Notes under the pieces: model-generated
The model's input: the letters and a program-made list of their open reading frames with translations, nothing else
The model's database searches: none
What the model was told of the DNA's origin: nothing
Part shown: positions 25,524 to 34,210 of the stretch, piece by piece
Numbering within the stretch: position 1 is the first letter of the stretch
How the letters are laid out: the number at the start of each line of letters is the position of its first letter
DNA from: an uncultured Blautia sp.
GTDB taxonomy: Bacteria; Bacillota; Clostridia; Lachnospirales; Lachnospiraceae
Assembly: GCA_946557785.1 (NCBI GenBank)
Contig: CAMNTH010000007.1
Coordinates: 1-64,000 of the forward strand
DNA length: 64,000 bases
Direction: 5' to 3'
Made by a program: the position numbers and the translations under genes

Positions 25524-25973
25524 ATGCTGCATAAAGAAATTGAAATATTAATTTCCGGATATGAATTTACATCTGACAGAGAGGCAGAACCTATTGCAAT
25601 ACAGTACCTGGCTATGGGATATCATGCGGCAGTTCTTCGCTATTCTGTAAAACCGGCGGAGTACCCGGTGGCTCTTTATCAATTAGCCGGTGCGGTTTGT
25701 CATTTAAAAGAGAATGCGAAGAAATATCGTATTGATCCGGACAAAATTTTTGTTCAGGGATTTTCAGCTGGAGGTCATCTGGCTGCAAGCCTGGGTGTGT
25801 TCTGGAAAAGATCTTTTCTGAAGGAAGCGTTTGGGGCAGATAGCGAAATGTTCAGACCTGCAGGGCTGATTTTAAGTTATCCTGTTATTAATTCTTCTGA
25901 GTTTGCCCATGAGAGTTCATTCCGGTGCCTGTTAGGCGGGCGGTATGATACCATGCGGGAAGAGATATGGTAA
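25524..25973 (+). pseudogene. Truncated alpha/beta-hydrolase (acetyl-esterase type)
   Basis: Carries the nucleophile elbow 'GFSAGGHLAASLG' and the surrounding 'GYHAAVLRYSV' and 'AVCHLKENAKKYRIDPDKI' of the BD-FAE/acetyl xylan esterase family. The oxyanion-hole segment (usually PGGGY) is lost, with 'EIEILIS' joined straight to 'GYEFTSDREAEP'. The catalytic Asp/His part is missing after a frame break at 'RYDTMREEIW'. Both ends damaged, so inactive. Confidence 0.82.
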
Positions 25974-26350
25974 AAGAGGAGTGCCAGGGGTGGATAAGGC
26001 TGGCAGAAATGTGGATCAGGAAGAATTGCTGAAAGAAGTTTGAAGTTTATATAATAGCAGCACCTTGGAGAACGGGTACTTTCTATAAGAAAATGCCCGT
26101 TTTATGGTATGATAGGCACTGCCAAAGGGCTGAACAACGTAACCGTGTAATCAGATGTATAGCAGGAACAGTTTCGAGTCTATGCAGGAAACTGAATGTA
26201 CCAAAAGAAGAAACAGATGCTTACATCAGTAAAATCAGAAAGGAAAGAAAAAAGCCGCAAAAGAAGCCGCAGAGAAAGCTGCCAAGGAGGCAGAGAGAAC
26301 TCGTTATAGAGATTCCTTGTGACCATGTATATGAAATGGACAAGGAAATC
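25974..26350 (+). other. Degenerate stretch with relic coding fragments
   Basis: After the esterase relic a short fragment 'VDKAGRNVDQEELLKEV' ends near 26043, then comes the hairpin at 26071. An unassigned open stretch follows up to about 26413: 'RCIAGTVSSLCRKLNVPKEETDAYISKIRKERKK' and a Lys/Gln/Arg-rich tail. In another frame the tail reads as a charged alanine-rich helix (KKAAKEAAEKAAKEAE), with stops upstream. It overlaps the 3' end of the AraC gene and lacks a ribosome site. I see no intact gene here. Confidence 0.4.
26071..26105 (+). terminator. Hairpin of the GGGTA(T/C)-TATAAG type
   Basis: AACGGGTACTTT ... AAAATGCCCGTT with loop CTATAAG and TTTT. Same design as 32482-32516 and 24696-24731. 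Confidence 0.75.
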
Positions 26351-27163
26351 TTAAAACCGTTGCTGTCGGTATTCTCTGGGGGAAATGTGCTCTGTCTTTT
26401 TAAAAAAGCGTGAGAAATAAAAAGGATCAGAAAATCCAAGGGTTTCGGCTATCTCGAAGATAGGCATGCTGGTATGAAGGAGCAGATTCCTGGCTTTTTG
26501 GAGGAGGAGCAGTTCCATGTATTCTTTTAAGCCCTGGCCTGTGTCCTGGCGGAAGGTGCGGGAAAGGATGTGCCTGGGAATGTGCAGATCATTAGAAATA
26601 TCCGGAATGCGCAGTCCTGCATGAAGGTTTGCGGAAAGGTATTCAAGAACCTGCTTCTGACGGAAAAAACCTTTAAAACGTTCCAGATAATCGGCGTTGT
26701 TTGCAGCATGAAGAAAAAATTCATATAAAACCTGCCAGATTATAGATTTTAAGTGGAGGAGTCCGGATAAGGACTCTTTTTTTAGTTCTGTAAGTATGGT
26801 TTCCAACAGGAAATCATCAAAGGGAAGCTGCCGGATAGTTTCAAGTCGGCTGAATAAATCGACGCCTGGGAGAAGCTCCATATTAAAATGCATATAAAAT
26901 TTGCGGATACTTTTTGGACAGCCGTAGGTATAGCAGGAGAAAGCCGGGATAAGGTACATGTGGCCTGGGAAAAGCGTCTGCCTGCCATGCTCATTTTCCA
27001 GATATATTTCTCCTTCAATAATAAAGTAGAGACGGTTGAAAGGGGAAATCATGTGAGGATAATACCAGGAAGTATCTCCTGTAAAAAGGGCATTTTCCAG
27101 GATTTCCAAATGAATCGAATTCCAGTCCGTATTTAAAAATGGGAAGAAATCAAATTTCTGCAT
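26351..27163 (-). CDS. AraC-family transcriptional regulator
   Basis: 270 residues from the ATG at 27163 (MQKFDFFPFLNTDW). N-terminal cupin-like sensor with 'LYFIIEGEIYLENEHGRQTLFPGHMYLIPAF' (about 50-85); C-terminal AraC HTH pair 'LRIPDISNDLHIPRHILSRTFRQDTG' and 'PIFEIAETLGFSDPFYFSRFFKK'. An earlier start at 27292 would add 43 residues of non-AraC-like sequence. It is divergent from the URO-D-family gene at 27317 and is probably its activator. Confidence 0.87.
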   Translation of the reverse strand: MQKFDFFPFLNTDWNSIHLEILENALFTGDTSWYYPHMISPFNRLYFIIEGEIYLENEHGRQTLFPGHMYLIPAFSCYTYGCPKSIRKFYMHFNMELLPGVDLFSRLETIRQLPFDDFLLETILTELKKESLSGLLHLKSIIWQVLYEFFLHAANNADYLERFKGFFRQKQVLEYLSANLHAGLRIPDISNDLHIPRHILSRTFRQDTGQGLKEYMELLLLQKARNLLLHTSMPIFEIAETLGFSDPFYFSRFFKKTEHISPREYRQQRF

Positions 27164-27316
27164 TAAAAAAGTCCATCTTTCTGTACAAAAATAGCATGTA
27201 CTTATTTCTTTTGTTAGTATACTATAAAATACAGAAAAAGCAAGAAGAATCTGTGCGGATTCAAAGTTATGGAAGACTCTTCCGAAAAGCAAAAAGTACA
27301 GGATAGGAGTGAGAAT

Positions 27317-28375
27317 GTGTCATTTGCAGATGGTTGGGCAGCTTTGCATATGGAAATGCCGGAGAAGGTTCCGAGAACAGAGTATTCGGCGGAATTTCAT
27401 TGGGAGCTTGTCAGTAAAGTAACAGGAATAGAAGTAGGACCAAAGAGTTCCGATGAGGTCAAAACAAGGGCCTCCAGTCTGTTCCGTAAGGAGTGGGATT
27501 ATGGATTTGTGTGGAATGTTCTGGTGGATGGAGATGCGCTGGATGCGTGCAGAACCCGTATGGGACATGCCGTTTATGAGGCAGATGGATTAGACTATGA
27601 TAACAGGATTAACTGTCCTTTTGAGGATCCGGAGGATGCGCTGGATTTTCAGCCCATGGAGGTGTATGGGAAAAAGAGTCATAGCGAACTGACAGAAGCG
27701 TTTAACCGGGATTATCGCCTGCGCTGTCAGCTGGTGCCGGATGCGGTGAATACAACGGGAATTTATGTTTCTCTGGTTTCCGGGCTTCTGGAAATATTCG
27801 GATGGGATATGCTGCTGATGGCTCTTGGCATAGATGCGGAAGCTTTTGGAGAAACAGCAAATAGATATGCAGAATGGATGCAGCAGTATTTTGATGCTTT
27901 GGCAGACTGTGAAGCGCCTGTAGTGAAGGTGCATGATGATATTGTGTGGACTGCCGGGGCTTTTGTGCAGCCGGAGTGGTACAGAAAGTATGTATTTCCA
28001 AATTACAAAAAGTATTTCGCACCTCTTCGAGAAGCCGGAAAGAAGATTATTTTTACTTCAGACGGAAATTATACGCAGTTTATTGATGATATTGCACAGT
28101 GCGGAGTAAGCGGTTTTGTAATGGAGCCGGTTACGGATATGAAATATATTGCAAAAAAATATGGAAAGACCCATTCCTTTATTGGAAATGCAGATACCAG
28201 GATTTTGCTTAACGGAACCAGGGAGGATATTTATCAGGAAGTGAAGCGCTGCATGGAGATTGGGAAACAGTGTCCGGGCTTTTTTATGGCAGTGGGAAAT
28301 CATATTCCTCCAAATACACCTGTGGAAAATGCATTATATTATAATGAAGCTTTTGAAAAAATGCGCAGAAGATAA
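27317..28375 (+). CDS. Uroporphyrinogen-decarboxylase-family protein, metal site lost
   Basis: 352 residues of the URO-D/corrinoid methyltransferase fold. Family blocks seen: 'DALDFQPMEVYG', 'GLLEIFGWDMLLMAL', 'VKVHDDIVWTAGAFVQPEWYRKYVFP', 'GVSGFVMEPVTDMKYIAKKYG' and 'FIGNADTRILLNGTREDI'. In MtaA/CmuA-like methyltransferases a His-x-Cys zinc motif follows the barrel strand; here the corresponding 'IFTSDGNYTQ' lacks both ligands. It is not heme-pathway URO-D by context. GTG start after AGGAGTGAG; an ATG at 27269 lacks a site. Followed by a GH29 fucosidase and divergent from AraC. Role unknown, perhaps carbohydrate-linked. Confidence 0.75.
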   Translation: MSFADGWAALHMEMPEKVPRTEYSAEFHWELVSKVTGIEVGPKSSDEVKTRASSLFRKEWDYGFVWNVLVDGDALDACRTRMGHAVYEADGLDYDNRINCPFEDPEDALDFQPMEVYGKKSHSELTEAFNRDYRLRCQLVPDAVNTTGIYVSLVSGLLEIFGWDMLLMALGIDAEAFGETANRYAEWMQQYFDALADCEAPVVKVHDDIVWTAGAFVQPEWYRKYVFPNYKKYFAPLREAGKKIIFTSDGNYTQFIDDIAQCGVSGFVMEPVTDMKYIAKKYGKTHSFIGNADTRILLNGTREDIYQEVKRCMEIGKQCPGFFMAVGNHIPPNTPVENALYYNEAFEKMRRR

Positions 28376-28466
28376 AGATTACGTACAGGCAAAGAATGGG
28401 CTGCAGGGCTGTAAGAAACAATGAATAAAACAACAATAATAAAACAATAAAAGGAGAACAGCAGCA

Positions 28467-29486
28467 ATGGATATGAGAAAATGGTTTAAAGAGGCACAGT
28501 ATGGCATGATGGTTCACTGGGGATTGTATTCCCTGTTGGCAGGAGAATGGAATGGAAAGAGATGCGGAAATTACGCAGAATGGATTCAGACAAATTTAAG
28601 AATTCCCTGTGCGGAATATGATAAGCTGGCATCTGCCTTTAATCCTGTTTATTTTAACGCAGAGGAATGGGTAAAATTTGCAAAGGAATGCGGAATGAAG
28701 TATTTTGTAGTGACCAGTAAGCATCACGAGGGATTTGCAATGTATCATTCCAAAGTGGATAAGTTTAATGTTGTGGATGCAACTCCTTTTGGCAGGGATG
28801 TTGTGGGAGAAATTGCAGAGGCCTGTTATAAGCATGGTATGAAGCTGGGACTTTACTATTCTCAGGACTTAGACTGGCATGATCCTAACGGCGGCGGTTA
28901 CCTTTCCGGACACATTCCTTGTGCAGGAACTGCATGGTGCAATGACTGGGACTTCCCGGAAAATGATAAAAAGAATTTTGATATTTGCTTCAGAAATAAG
29001 ATCTATCCTCAGGTTGAGGAAATTCTCAGAAACTATGGAGAATTGTGCCTGATCTGGTTTGACGTTCCAATGACTTTGGAAGAGCACCAGAGCCGCCAGA
29101 TTTTTGACCTGGTGAAGAAATATCAGCCTAATTGTCTGATCAACTCCAGATTGGGAAATGGCGCATATGATTATGTGTCTCTTGGGGATAATGAGATCCC
29201 GGAAAGCATGCCGGAGAATATGGAGTTTGATCCTTCTCTTATGAATGAGGTTGATGGATTTAAACCTTCACCTTATGGTCTTTATGAAACAGCTGCCACT
29301 ATGAATGATAGCTGGGGTTTCTGTACATGGGATCATAACTGGAAAAAAGCAGAGGAGATCGCTGCTATTAAAAAGAAACTGAATGGAATGGGTATTAATT
29401 ACCTGCTGAACGTAGGACCGGACGGCCTGGGAAGAATACCTGCTGTAAGCCAGGAAATTTTACGAGAAGTAGCAAAAACATTGTAA
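28467..29486 (+). CDS. GH29 alpha-L-fucosidase
   Basis: 339 residues, compact catalytic domain only, no signal peptide, so an intracellular fucosidase. Seen: 'FKEAQYGMMVHWGLYSLLAGEW', 'GMKYFVVTSKHHEGFAMYHS', 'KLGLYYSQDLDWHDPN', nucleophile Asp199 in 'LIWFDVPMT', and 'GFCTWDHNWK' near the end. AAAGGAGAAC precedes the ATG. Second gene of the unit that starts with the URO-D-family gene; a strong convergent terminator follows. Confidence 0.94.
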   Translation: MDMRKWFKEAQYGMMVHWGLYSLLAGEWNGKRCGNYAEWIQTNLRIPCAEYDKLASAFNPVYFNAEEWVKFAKECGMKYFVVTSKHHEGFAMYHSKVDKFNVVDATPFGRDVVGEIAEACYKHGMKLGLYYSQDLDWHDPNGGGYLSGHIPCAGTAWCNDWDFPENDKKNFDICFRNKIYPQVEEILRNYGELCLIWFDVPMTLEEHQSRQIFDLVKKYQPNCLINSRLGNGAYDYVSLGDNEIPESMPENMEFDPSLMNEVDGFKPSPYGLYETAATMNDSWGFCTWDHNWKKAEEIAAIKKKLNGMGINYLLNVGPDGLGRIPAVSQEILREVAKTL

Positions 29487-29532
29487 TTTTATCCCCCGTA
29501 TGGGATGAATCGGATTGCATAGTATGGTTATG

Positions 29533-29576
29533 AAAATGGAGATGCACACGTAGTAATGCGTGTGCATCTCCATTTT
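29533..29576. terminator. Bidirectional terminator
   Basis: Perfect 18-bp stem AAAATGGAGATGCACACG / CGTGTGCATCTCCATTTT between the converging fucosidase and second URO-D-family genes. The A/T ends supply T-runs on both strands. Confidence 0.92.
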
Positions 29577-29598
29577 AGTCTAATCTTAATAATTTTAT

Positions 29599-30657
29599 TT
29601 AACCAATAGTACGGTCAGCCTGGTAAACAGCTTCTATATTCTCAGTAGGTACATCTCCTTCAAAAGCCTGGCTTGCCATCAGGATGTAGCCGCCGTTATG
29701 GTGAAGGGTTTTCATATAGTGGGCAGCTTCCGCTGCCACCTGTTCCGGGGTTCCGTGGGGAAGAAGATCCTGGGTATCAATACCGCCGTGGAATGTAATC
29801 TTTCCGCCGAATGCTTCCTTTAGACCTTCTGGATCCAGACCTTTCACTTTCTGAAGCGGTTCCAGAACATCTACGCCGCATTCAATGAGATAAGGAATGA
29901 TAGGGCGAACGGCACCGCAGGAATGCTGCTGATAAAAGGCTCCATATTTGTGAGCAAGAGCAGTAAGTTTCCTGGTACTTTCCATGAAAAATTCTTTCCA
30001 CATATCTACGCTGAACAGCAGGGAAATCTGTGTACCGTAATCATCGTGAGGACGGAGGATATCAACCATTCCTTCTCCTGCTTCCAGAATTCGTTTGTAA
30101 TATTCCAGTTCAAAATCAACCATTCGTTTCAGGAGTCTTTTCGCGGCTTCTGGTTCATCAACCATGAGCATAAAGAATTCATCCATTTCCATAAGAAATG
30201 TTACGATCTGGAAAGGTCCTTCATGACCTACAATAATGGCTTTGTCCGGATATTTGAGGCATTGTTCCTTAATGGAACTATAATCGAACCAATCCGGATC
30301 AGGGAAAGAAAGCTTCTCAACATCTTCCGCCGTCTCTACACCCTGGAATGGATAATAGGAAGTGATTCCATAAGTATCTACATCAGTTTCATACAGTGTT
30401 TCCTCATAGCCCCAGTAACTCTGGCGTACAAGCTGACCTTTTTCATTACGGTACTCTTTCAGAGCCGGTCCGATGTATTTAGGGGAGATAGGAACAATAT
30501 CAATTTCAAATTTTTCCATAAGCTGGTCATAGCTGGTAAAACCATAATGAGCCATTAATCGTTTCTGCACGCTGCTTATAGCTTCAAAGGCAGCAGGAAT
30601 ACGGTCCGGGTTTTGGTGGGTAATGGCAGCACGTACACGTTCTTTGGATGTCATCAT
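29599..30657 (-). CDS. Uroporphyrinogen-decarboxylase-family protein with intact metal motif
   Basis: 352 residues of the same fold as the protein at 27317, but with the zinc motif present: 'YQQHSCGAVRPIIPYLIECGVDVLEPLQ' followed by 'TFHGGIDTQDLLPHGTPEQV'. The N-terminus 'MTSKERVRAAITHQNPDRIPAAFE' is the standard family start. Such proteins include cobalamin-dependent methyltransferases (MtaA, MtbA), but no corrinoid protein or reactivase gene is nearby. GGAGGAAAAG lies before ATGATG. Divergent from the AraC gene at 30837. Confidence 0.85.
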   Translation of the reverse strand: MMTSKERVRAAITHQNPDRIPAAFEAISSVQKRLMAHYGFTSYDQLMEKFEIDIVPISPKYIGPALKEYRNEKGQLVRQSYWGYEETLYETDVDTYGITSYYPFQGVETAEDVEKLSFPDPDWFDYSSIKEQCLKYPDKAIIVGHEGPFQIVTFLMEMDEFFMLMVDEPEAAKRLLKRMVDFELEYYKRILEAGEGMVDILRPHDDYGTQISLLFSVDMWKEFFMESTRKLTALAHKYGAFYQQHSCGAVRPIIPYLIECGVDVLEPLQKVKGLDPEGLKEAFGGKITFHGGIDTQDLLPHGTPEQVAAEAAHYMKTLHHNGGYILMASQAFEGDVPTENIEAVYQADRTIG

Positions 30658-30772
30658 AACTTTTCCTCCATAAAGTATTTGATTATATTAATCATACTAT
30701 AAAAACGGAATGTGCATAATCGAGAAAAAGATCCAGTTTATTGTATTTTTTAAAACCAAATCCACCAAAAGA

Positions 30773-30800
30773 TTGAAAAAAAAATAATATAAATTATAAT
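30773..30800 (+). promoter_or_regulatory. Candidate promoter of the AraC gene at 30837
   Basis: TTGAAA (30773-30778), 16 nt, TATAAT (30795-30800), 37 nt before the start; AT-rich divergent region shared with the URO-D-family gene. Confidence 0.5.
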
Positions 30801-30836
30801 AATGTTAATGGAAAAAATCATTAAAGGAGCACTGCA

Positions 30837-31679
30837 ATGGAGAGAGAACATTGGGAAGAGCTGCTTGGCTTTGGATATGCCAGGGGGACGGAGGTAAAGA
30901 CAGACAAATTTTTATTTTCTGTTTCCAGGGCAGGATGCAGTGAGTGTAATGAAAATTTTGAGATTATAAGAGAAAATGATTATAAATTCTATACGATTCA
31001 TGTTCTGTTAGAAGGGTATGGATTTTTTCAGATTGCAGGAAAAGAATATTTTTTAAAAAAGGGAGATGTCTTTTTGATTACGCCCGGTCAGGCGCATATG
31101 TACTGTAATCGTTCCTCTTCCTCTCTGGTTCTTCTGTGGGCAGAGATGCAGGGAGGAAACTGTAAAGAAATATTCAGCCGTTTTTCCATTACCGGAATGT
31201 ATACATTGCAGAACCTTCAGGCAGATAAGCTGATCAGACAGCTTCTGGATATGCTTTGGCATATGAAAGAGGGGAAGAAGAATGTATACGAAAGCTCCGG
31301 GGAGGTTTATACTCTTTTGATGTATCTTCTCGAGACTGCAGAGGGGGTGCCAAGGCAGCAGCTGCCAAAGCCTCTGCTCCAGGCGCTTTCTTATATAGAT
31401 GAGAATTTTACAGAGCAGATTAGGATACAGGAGCTTGCAGATCAGCTGCATGTAAGCCATACATATTTAAACAGACTGTTTCATAAAAGCATGGGACTCT
31501 CACCTAACAGGTATATTACGATGAAGCGGGTGGAATATGCCTGCTATCTTCTTAAAACTACAGAAATGAGCTGTGATGAGATCAGTGAAAGAATCGGGCT
31601 GTATGATAATGCGTATTTTTATAAAGTGTTTAAAAAAGCTGTGGGAATGACTCCTGTGAGTTACCGAAATGGAAAATGA
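30837..31679 (+). CDS. AraC-family transcriptional regulator
   Basis: 280 residues. Cupin-like N-terminal sensor ('YTIHVLLEGYGFFQIAGKEYFLKKGDVFLITPGQAHMY', about 47-84) and C-terminal HTH pair ('IRIQELADQLHVSHTYLNRLFHKSMG', 'MSCDEISERIGLYDNAYFYKVFKKAVGMTPVSYR'). AAAGGAGC precedes the ATG. Divergent from the URO-D-family gene at 29599, which it likely controls. The pair mirrors the AraC/URO-D pair at 26.3-28.4 kb. Confidence 0.92.
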   Translation: MEREHWEELLGFGYARGTEVKTDKFLFSVSRAGCSECNENFEIIRENDYKFYTIHVLLEGYGFFQIAGKEYFLKKGDVFLITPGQAHMYCNRSSSSLVLLWAEMQGGNCKEIFSRFSITGMYTLQNLQADKLIRQLLDMLWHMKEGKKNVYESSGEVYTLLMYLLETAEGVPRQQLPKPLLQALSYIDENFTEQIRIQELADQLHVSHTYLNRLFHKSMGLSPNRYITMKRVEYACYLLKTTEMSCDEISERIGLYDNAYFYKVFKKAVGMTPVSYRNGK

Positions 31680-31742
31680 TGGAGTCTCCCTTGTGCCGTG
31701 GAGGGGTTCATAGTATAATGAGGGGCATGGAGGTTTAAAATT

Positions 31743-32450
31743 ATGAGTTATCGTTTTACAGGAAGAGTTCGCTATAGTGAGACCGGGGAAAATGGCTGCC
31801 TGACCTTGCCGGGGATTTTAAACTATTTTCAGGACTGCAGTACCTTTCAGTCAGAGTCCATTCATCAGGGTGTGGAGGAATTGAAAAAGAGAAACAGAGT
31901 ATGGGTGCTTTCCTCCTGGCAGGTGGTTGTGGATCGGTTTCCAAGGTTTGGGGAAGAGATTGAGACTGCCACCTGGGCATATGGATTTAAGGGCTTTATC
32001 GGAACCAGAAATTTTACAATGAAAACCCTGCAGGGGGAAAGCATTGCCTATGCCAATACTTTTTGGACGTTTCTGGATTTTAAACGGGGCATTCCTGCCA
32101 AGCTTACACCTGCAGATATTGCAGGTTATCCGGTAGAGGAAAAGCTTCCGGTGGAATTTGCTCACCGAAAGATCATCATTTCCGGGGCATTCAAACAGGA
32201 GACACCTTTTGCAGTGCATAAGCATCACCTGGACACAAACCATCATGTGAATAATTGTCAGTATGTGCGCATGGCAGAGGACTATCTGCCGGAAGGCTTT
32301 GCCATCCATAAGATGCGTGCGGAGTACAAAAAACAGGCAAGGCTTGGGGACATCATTTGTCCGAAAACCTGCACAGAAGATGGTAAAGTAACTGTGCTTC
32401 TTAATACAGAGCAGGGGGAATGCTATGCTGTGGTGGAATTTATCTCATAG
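31743..32450 (+). CDS. Acyl-ACP thioesterase (FatA/FatB type)
   Basis: 235 residues, double hotdog fold. Hydrolyses acyl-ACP to free fatty acid. Seen: N-terminal hotdog with 'YFQDCSTFQSESIHQGVEEL' and 'VWVLSSWQVVVDRFPRFGEEIETATW', and the catalytic block 'HHLDTNHHVNNCQYVRMAEDYLP' that matches the D-x-N-x-H-V-N-N motif. Ribosome site AGGTTT is weak. It stands alone between the AraC gene and the next importer operon; a terminator follows. Confidence 0.93.
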   Translation: MSYRFTGRVRYSETGENGCLTLPGILNYFQDCSTFQSESIHQGVEELKKRNRVWVLSSWQVVVDRFPRFGEEIETATWAYGFKGFIGTRNFTMKTLQGESIAYANTFWTFLDFKRGIPAKLTPADIAGYPVEEKLPVEFAHRKIIISGAFKQETPFAVHKHHLDTNHHVNNCQYVRMAEDYLPEGFAIHKMRAEYKKQARLGDIICPKTCTEDGKVTVLLNTEQGECYAVVEFIS

Positions 32451-32481
32451 GGGGCTGGGAAAATCAGACAGCAGACCTTAG

Positions 32482-32516
32482 GGCGGGTATCTTTTATAAG
32501 GAGATATCCGTCTTTT
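32482..32516 (+). terminator. Terminator after the thioesterase gene
   Basis: GGCGGGTATCTT / GAGATATCCGTC around a TTATAAG-containing loop with TTTT. Same hairpin type as 24696 and 26071. Confidence 0.82.
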
Positions 32517-32645
32517 GTATTTTTGGGGCATCAGACGGAAACAAGGTCAAATAAGTGATAGGGGGAAGTCTGTTCAGTTATAGAAATCAATATAAAGAAT
32601 TGCTATGATAAGCTCATAATAAACATGATCAGAAGGAGGTCTTTT

Positions 32646-34121
32646 ATGTTAAGAAAGAAAACAGCGGGGATTATGGCGGCTGTACTTGCCGCATCTGCAG
32701 TAATGTGCACTACAAGTACAGTGTTTGCAGATGATGATATTTATACGGCTACCCTGGTTCTTAAAGGTTCACAGCAGCCGGACGAGGAGCGGATCGAGGC
32801 AAAGATCAATGAGGTTCTGGAAAAAGAATTAAATGCTCATCTGGATATCGTGGTGCTTCCCTGGGCAAGCGCAAACCAGCAGATGCAGCTTATGCTGGCA
32901 GGTGATGAAAAAATTGACTTTTTCTACTCAGACGGAACGACTGCAGTGCGGTATATGAACAGCGGACAGATCGTAGACATGACGGAGCTGGTAGACCAGT
33001 ACGGTACGAATCTTAAGGAAATCTATGGAGAAGAGGTACTGAACTCCAATACAGTGGACGGCTTTATGTATGGTGTTCCGAACCAGATCGAGCGTGGAAG
33101 CATTCCCGCAATTTTTATGAGAAAAGACCTGGTAGAAAAGTACAATATTGATACATCCACAATCCATGAACCAAAAGATATGGAAAAGATTTTTGAAACT
33201 GTAAAAGCCGGAGAACCGGATATGACCATGGTATTTTCTGCAAATGAGGATGCACCACTTACCAGATTATTTGCAGGTGATACTTTAGCGGATTCCAATT
33301 ATCTGGGCGTACTGATGGATCAGGAAAACAGCACCACAATTGAAAACTTTTACGCAACTGACTGGTATAAAGAAACAACGACTATGCTTCATGACTGGTA
33401 TAACAAAGGATATATCAGCAAGGACGCCGGAACTGATACAGAAAATTGGAGAACCGTATGCAAAGCAGGAAATCTGTTTTCTATCTTCTTCTCCTATCAC
33501 CCTGGAACGCCTGTAGAATTTGAGAGCTCCACAGGATATGAATTTGAAATCGTAAAATTCCGGGATTATCCTATTAAAAACTGCCCAACCTACAATAATG
33601 TAATGTTCTCTATTGCACAGAATTCCGAGAATCCTGAAAAAACAATGGAGATTCTGGATTATCTGTATGGAAGCCCGGAACTTATGAACCTTCTCAACTG
33701 GGGAGAGGAAGGCGTGGACTATGTAATAGAAGATGAAGAAAACGGAATTATCAATTATCCGGAAGGCATTACTTCTGAAAATGTAGGATACAGCCTGAAT
33801 CTGGGATGGGAGCTTCCAAATCAGTTTATCGCTCATAAGTGGACAGGCTCTGATCCTTTGCTGTGGGAGAAGATGGAAGAGTTCAATAACTCTGCTAAAA
33901 ACTCCAAAGCGGTTGGATTCTTCTTTAATAACTTTGAATATGAGAATGAAATTGCAGCCCTTACCAATGTTGTAAAACAGTATTCCGTTGCCCTGAACAG
34001 CGGTTCAGCAGACCCGGAAGTATATATTCCGGAATTCCTGGAAGCATTGGAACAGGCAGGCATTGATGATGTGATTGCTGCAAAGCAGGAACAGTTTGAT
34101 GCATGGCTTGCCGGCAAATAA
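32646..34121 (+). CDS. LipO-type ABC sugar-binding protein (DUF3502-like)
   Basis: 491 residues. Signal peptide about 1-29 (MLRKKTAGIMAAVLAASAVM ... VFA). The long mature part with 'LEKELNAHLDIVVLPWAS', 'MYGVPNQIERGSIPAIFMRKDLVEKY' and a C-terminal 'WLAGK' end is that of LipO/YtcQ-like binding proteins, partners of LplB and YtcP. AAGGAGG precedes the ATG; an upstream in-frame start at 32625 is not needed. First gene of an operon with two permeases, a YesM/YesN pair and a GH3 enzyme. Confidence 0.92.
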   Translation: MLRKKTAGIMAAVLAASAVMCTTSTVFADDDIYTATLVLKGSQQPDEERIEAKINEVLEKELNAHLDIVVLPWASANQQMQLMLAGDEKIDFFYSDGTTAVRYMNSGQIVDMTELVDQYGTNLKEIYGEEVLNSNTVDGFMYGVPNQIERGSIPAIFMRKDLVEKYNIDTSTIHEPKDMEKIFETVKAGEPDMTMVFSANEDAPLTRLFAGDTLADSNYLGVLMDQENSTTIENFYATDWYKETTTMLHDWYNKGYISKDAGTDTENWRTVCKAGNLFSIFFSYHPGTPVEFESSTGYEFEIVKFRDYPIKNCPTYNNVMFSIAQNSENPEKTMEILDYLYGSPELMNLLNWGEEGVDYVIEDEENGIINYPEGITSENVGYSLNLGWELPNQFIAHKWTGSDPLLWEKMEEFNNSAKNSKAVGFFFNNFEYENEIAALTNVVKQYSVALNSGSADPEVYIPEFLEALEQAGIDDVIAAKQEQFDAWLAGK

Positions 34122-34149
34122 ATAGGATCAAATTGTAATGTAAAGGCAG

Positions 34150-34193
34150 AAGGCTCCTCACAGATCATGTTTCACTGTGCGGAGCCTTTTTTA
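34150..34193 (+). terminator. Intra-operon terminator-like hairpin
   Basis: AAGGCTCCTCACAG / CTGTGCGGAGCCTT followed by TTTT, between the binding protein and LplB-type permease genes. It likely lets most transcripts end after the abundant binding protein. Confidence 0.82.
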
Positions 34194-34210
34194 AGGGAGG
34201 GAATGATTAT

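Noticed and set aside
26093-26413. Unknown Lys-rich ORF as a real gene
   Set aside because: It begins inside a terminator hairpin, lacks a ribosome site, overlaps the AraC gene end and lies among pseudogenes.
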